64,000 bases of DNA, from assembly GCA_024227565.1 (NCBI GenBank), contig JAAEUE010000002.1, positions 52,420-116,419 on the forward strand, written 5' to 3'. Shown here piece by piece: positions 61,488 through 64,000 of this stretch. Origin of the DNA: Alphaproteobacteria bacterium (GTDB taxonomy: Bacteria; Pseudomonadota; Alphaproteobacteria; Rhizobiales; CAJQND01). The translations under genes were made by a program, and so were the position numbers. Under the pieces are notes generated by a model that made no database searches, was not told the DNA's origin, and was given only the letters and a program-made list of their open reading frames with translations. Numbering within the stretch: the stretch's first letter is position 1; each line of letters begins with the position of its first letter.

Positions 61488-62252
61488 ATGGCAGGCAGTT
61501 CAGAAGGCGGTGGCGGTATCAACCCCATGCACCAGTTCGAGGTGCATTCCATCGTTCCAATCAAGTTGGGCAGCATCGACGCCTCTTTCACCAACGCCTC
61601 GTTGTGGATGGTGATTGTGGTGGCTTCGGTTTGCCTGCTCTTGTTGCTCTCGTCCTCCAAGCTGGTGCCGAGCCGGCTTCAGTCGGTTGGCGAGCTGGCC
61701 TATGAGTTCGTCGCCAACATGATGCGCGACATTCTGGGCGATTCAGGCCGTGCGTTCTTCCCGCTGGTGTTCACCCTCTTCATGTTCGTGCTGGCCTCCA
61801 ACATGTGGGGCATGATCAACATCCCCGTGCTGCTGCACCCGTTCACGGTCACCAGCCACATCATCGTGACCTTCGCCATGGCCATGTTCGTCTTCATCCT
61901 GGCCACCATCGTTGGCTTCGTGAAGCATGGTGCGGGTTATCTGAAGCTGTTCGTGCCGTCCGGTGTTCCGGCAGTGTTGCTGCCCTTGCTGGTGGTCATT
62001 GAAACCATCTCTTACTTCACCCGGCCCATCAGCCTGTCGGTGCGTCTGTTTGCCAACATGATGGCCGGCCACACCATGCTGAAAGTGTTTGCCGGCTTTG
62101 TGGTTGGCATGGGCGTGCTGGGCGGCTGGGCGCCGCTGGCGCTCATGGTGGCCTTCACCGGACTGGAAATTCTGGTGGCGTTCCTGCAAGCTTATGTGTT
62201 TGCGGTGCTCACCTGTATCTACCTCAACGATGCAATCAACATGCATCACTGA
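61488..62252 (+). CDS. atpB: F0 ATP synthase subunit a
   Basis: 254 residues, five to six helices, with the essential Arg in ISLSVRLFANMMAGH that faces the c-ring, and a C-terminal LQAYVFAVLTCIYLNDA. It forms the proton half-channels in the inner membrane. 27 bp after atpI. Confidence 0.96.
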   Translation: MAGSSEGGGGINPMHQFEVHSIVPIKLGSIDASFTNASLWMVIVVASVCLLLLLSSSKLVPSRLQSVGELAYEFVANMMRDILGDSGRAFFPLVFTLFMFVLASNMWGMINIPVLLHPFTVTSHIIVTFAMAMFVFILATIVGFVKHGAGYLKLFVPSGVPAVLLPLLVVIETISYFTRPISLSVRLFANMMAGHTMLKVFAGFVVGMGVLGGWAPLALMVAFTGLEILVAFLQAYVFAVLTCIYLNDAINMHH

Positions 62253-62295
62253 TCCATCACTCATATTTTCAAATTTCTAACGAGGAGTTATTCCC

Positions 62296-62523
62296 ATGGA
62301 AGCAGATGCAGCTAAATTGATCGGTGCCGGCCTTGCCGCTATCGCTCTGGCCGGTGCCGGTGTTGGTATTGGCCACATTTTCGGTAACTACCTGGCGGGC
62401 GCTCTGCGCAATCCGGCTGCTGCCGCAAGCCAGTTCCCGAACCTTCTTTTGGGCTTTGCGCTTGCTGAAGCCACCGGCCTGTTCGGTCTGGTTGTTGCCC
62501 TGATCATTCTCTTCGTCTTCTGA
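62296..62523 (+). CDS. atpE: F0 ATP synthase subunit c
   Basis: 75 residues, two helices: [20 protein letters not shown] with the loop RNP, and the second helix [20 protein letters not shown] with the proton-carrying Glu. The sequence lacks the sodium-binding set, so it is proton driven. It starts after GAGGAG. Confidence 0.97.
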   Translation: MEADAAKLIGAGLAAIALAGAGVGIGHIFGNYLAGALRNPAAAASQFPNLLLGFALAEATGLFGLVVALIILFVF

Positions 62524-62550
62524 TTGGGCCTTATCGCCCTTTTAAGCTGA

Positions 62551-62588
62551 GATGGCGTGATGGGCCTCAAGTGGGTCTTGGCGCCATC
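62551..62588 (+). terminator. Terminator-like hairpin between atpE and atpF'
   Basis: GATGGCG (62551-62557) pairs with CGCCATC (62582-62588) and is followed by TTTT. A smaller GGGC/GCCC hairpin with TTTT lies at 62525-62542. Likely partial termination or 3'-end protection that raises subunit c output. Confidence 0.55.
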
Positions 62589-62630
62589 TTTTGAAGACTT
62601 TAGAGACCTGAACTAGGACGGGACGGGCCC

Positions 62631-63110
62631 ATGCCTCAACTCGACTTTGCCACCTGGCCGCCGCAGCTGATCTGGCTGGCGATCACCTTTGGTATTCTCT
62701 ATCTGGTGATCTCAAAATTCGCACTGCCCAAAATTGGCGGAACGATTGAATCGCGCCAAAACCGCATCGCCTCTGATCTTGACGAGGCCCAGCGGCTGAA
62801 GGACGATTCTGAAAAGGCCATAGCTGCCTATGAGGCCGCCCTGGCCGAAGCCAAGGCGAAAGCTCATGGCATCGCCCAGGAAACCCGGGACACGCTGAAG
62901 GCGGAGATCGAAGCAGAACGCGCCGCTCTGGACGCTCAACTGAACGAGCGCCTGGCCAAGGCGGAGGCTTCCATCGCAGCCACAAAGGCAGAGGCACTTA
63001 AGAGCGTTGAGCAAGTGGCATCAGATGCCGCTGGCGCCATCGTCTCCCGGCTGATCGGCAGCAAAACAACCGCGGCGGCTGTGAAAAAAGCCATCGCGGA
63101 TGCCAAATAG
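62631..63110 (+). CDS. atpF': F0 ATP synthase subunit b'
   Basis: 159 residues: one N-terminal helix (LIWLAITFGILYLVISKFAL) then a long Ala/Glu/Lys coiled coil. The b' form replaces the second b copy in alphaproteobacteria and phototrophs. It forms the peripheral stalk with b. Confidence 0.93.
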   Translation: MPQLDFATWPPQLIWLAITFGILYLVISKFALPKIGGTIESRQNRIASDLDEAQRLKDDSEKAIAAYEAALAEAKAKAHGIAQETRDTLKAEIEAERAALDAQLNERLAKAEASIAATKAEALKSVEQVASDAAGAIVSRLIGSKTTAAAVKKAIADAK

Positions 63111-63122
63111 GGGCGCTTAGAC

Positions 63123-63614
63123 ATGTCATTGCTTGCAGATCCCGGATTTTGGGTTGGCGTCAGCTTCCTGCTCTTCGTCGTCCTGATGCTCTACTACAAG
63201 GTGCCCGCAATCGTCACCAAGGCCCTCGACGACCGGGCTGAGCGTATCCGCGAGGAACTGAACGACGCGCAAAAATTGCGTGAAGAGGCCCAGGCGCTTC
63301 TGGCTGAATATCAGCGCAAGCGCACCGAAGCTGAAAAGGAAGCTGAGGACATTATTGCCCAGGCGAAGGCAGAAGCAGAAAGCTATGCCGAAGAAACCCG
63401 CGTCAAGCTTGCCGAAACCCTCGAGCGGCGCACTGCGCTGGCCGAGCAGAAAATTGCTCAAGCCGAAGCAGGCGCGCTGAACGAGGTGCGTGCTGCGGCC
63501 ACCGATCTTGCCATTGCAGCAGCGGAGAAAATCATCGCTGGCGAGGTCAAAGGCGACAAGGCAACAAGCCTGATTGATGACAGCATCGAGGCGGTGAAGA
63601 CCCGTCTGAACTGA
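63123..63614 (+). CDS. atpF: F0 ATP synthase subunit b
   Basis: 163 residues: one helix (FWVGVSFLLFVVLMLYY) and a coiled coil (DDRAERIREELNDAQKLREE). It dimerises with b' as the stator. It is the last gene of the operon, 12 bp after b'. F1 genes are not in this window. Confidence 0.94.
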   Translation: MSLLADPGFWVGVSFLLFVVLMLYYKVPAIVTKALDDRAERIREELNDAQKLREEAQALLAEYQRKRTEAEKEAEDIIAQAKAEAESYAEETRVKLAETLERRTALAEQKIAQAEAGALNEVRAAATDLAIAAAEKIIAGEVKGDKATSLIDDSIEAVKTRLN

Positions 63615-63639
63615 CTTCGGCTCCTGACACAGGATACGA

Positions 63640-63667
63640 AAAACGCCCGCCTTTTGGTGGGCGTTTT
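63640..63667 (+). terminator. Rho-independent terminator of the F0 operon
   Basis: Stem AAAACGCCCGCC / GGTGGGCGTTTT (one G-U), loop TTTT, 26 bp after the atpF stop. Confidence 0.88.
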
Positions 63668-63705
63668 GCTTTCCTGCTTCGAGTTCTGAAAAGACTCACT
63701 CAAAA

Positions 63706-63785
63706 AGGCCATATGGCCTGAATTTGGAACTGAATTCATGGGCTTACGGGAAATTGGGTTCGTTTCGCAGTGCCCAATTTTTCCC
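63706..63785. repeat. Palindrome and inverted repeat downstream of the F0 operon
   Basis: AGGCCATATGGCCT (63706-63719) is a perfect 14-bp palindrome. AAATTGGG (63751-63758) and CCCAATTT (63773-63780) form a second inverted repeat, extended by GGG and CCC, with a T-run. The stretch 63668-63994 holds no gene. Confidence 0.6.
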
Positions 63786-63994
63786 AGTTTTCCGCCAATA
63801 AAGATGAACAGACGTAGATCTATAAGTCAGCTAATTAGTGGCATATAGATTTAATGGCATAGAGATCCCCTTCGCGCTTGCATGAACACCAGGTGAATTG
63901 TGCCCTCAGACTTGGTTCAGCCCCGCTTGCCTATAACCGGCATCAACAAACACGGGCCAAGGGGGCTCGGGTCTCACTCAGAGGGAAGAAATCA

Positions 63995-64000
63995 ATGTTC
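63995..64000 (+). CDS. Start of a gene that continues past the window
   Basis: ATG TTC at the last six bases, 4-13 nt after the strong ribosome site GAGGGAAGAA. Nothing can be said about the product. Confidence 0.5.

Overview
This window is chromosomal DNA of an alphaproteobacterium, most likely a free-living, probably marine member of the Hyphomicrobiales or a close relative. The lineage markers are gcrA with GANTC (CcrM) sites and a CtrA-type box beside it, a DUF1150 gene paired with Hsp20, a DUF1127 protein, an NDUFA9-family complex I protein, the argD-argF-hslO order, a separate F0 operon (atpI-atpB-atpE-atpF'-atpF), and rnd-lptC-lptA-lptB-rpoN. The placement is inferred from gene content, not from a tree. 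I see no insertion sequence, prophage, CRISPR array or rRNA; one tRNA-Leu(CAG) is present.

Region by region: (1) 1-11.9 kb, mostly minus strand: an amine/polyamine locus with a TMADH-type flavoprotein (cut by the window edge), an acetylpolyamine amidohydrolase, an amidase and a Pot-type ABC importer (binding protein apart from its potA-potB-potC operon). A divergent MFS exporter/AraC pair and a cation:proton antiporter lie between. (2) 12-19.2 kb: catabolic enzymes (LysR regulator, HpaB-type flavin monooxygenase, CocE/S15 hydrolase, HSL esterase, a secreted hypothetical, an OYE reductase). (3) 19.3-23.4 kb: gcrA, a regulator-dense intergenic region, then argD-argF-hslO. (4) 23.4-31.6 kb: a surface-glycan locus with a CMP-sugar synthetase, glycosyltransferase, PhyH-type oxygenase, compact NeuB-like synthase, a surface-carbohydrate protein and a Wzc-like protein with a degenerate kinase. 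It is followed by an OmpR-type regulator and a 1965-residue hybrid kinase with about 13 PAS domains (31.6-37.5 kb). (5) 37.8-43 kb: DUF1127, an alpha/beta hydrolase, metA (acetyl type) and a type I secretion pair. (6) 43.4-53.6 kb: hpf-ptsN, DUF1150-Hsp20 with a heat-shock promoter, dimethylglycine/sarcosine dehydrogenase, NDUFA9-like protein, tRNA-Leu, and rnd-lptCAB-rpoN. (7) 53.7-61 kb: a flavoprotein dehydrogenase and a DMT permease beside a decaying segment: a LysR gene with an internal deletion, a frameshifted adenylate cyclase, a 9-bp x 7 minisatellite, an ABC exporter with four lesions, and an unclassified remnant. (8) 61.1-63.7 kb: the F0 ATP synthase operon with its own promoter and terminator; the next gene starts at the window end.

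How the parts fit: region 1 can import polyamine-like amines, deacylate them and oxidise an amine. Region 4 reads as a small, unusual nonulosonate-like glycan pathway with a sensory system next to it. The strongest leads are the substituted substrate pocket of the TMADH-like enzyme, the compact glycan cluster with a NeuB lacking its SAF domain, the 13-PAS kinase, the CtrA/DnaA/GANTC cluster upstream of gcrA, and the decaying segment with its minisatellite.
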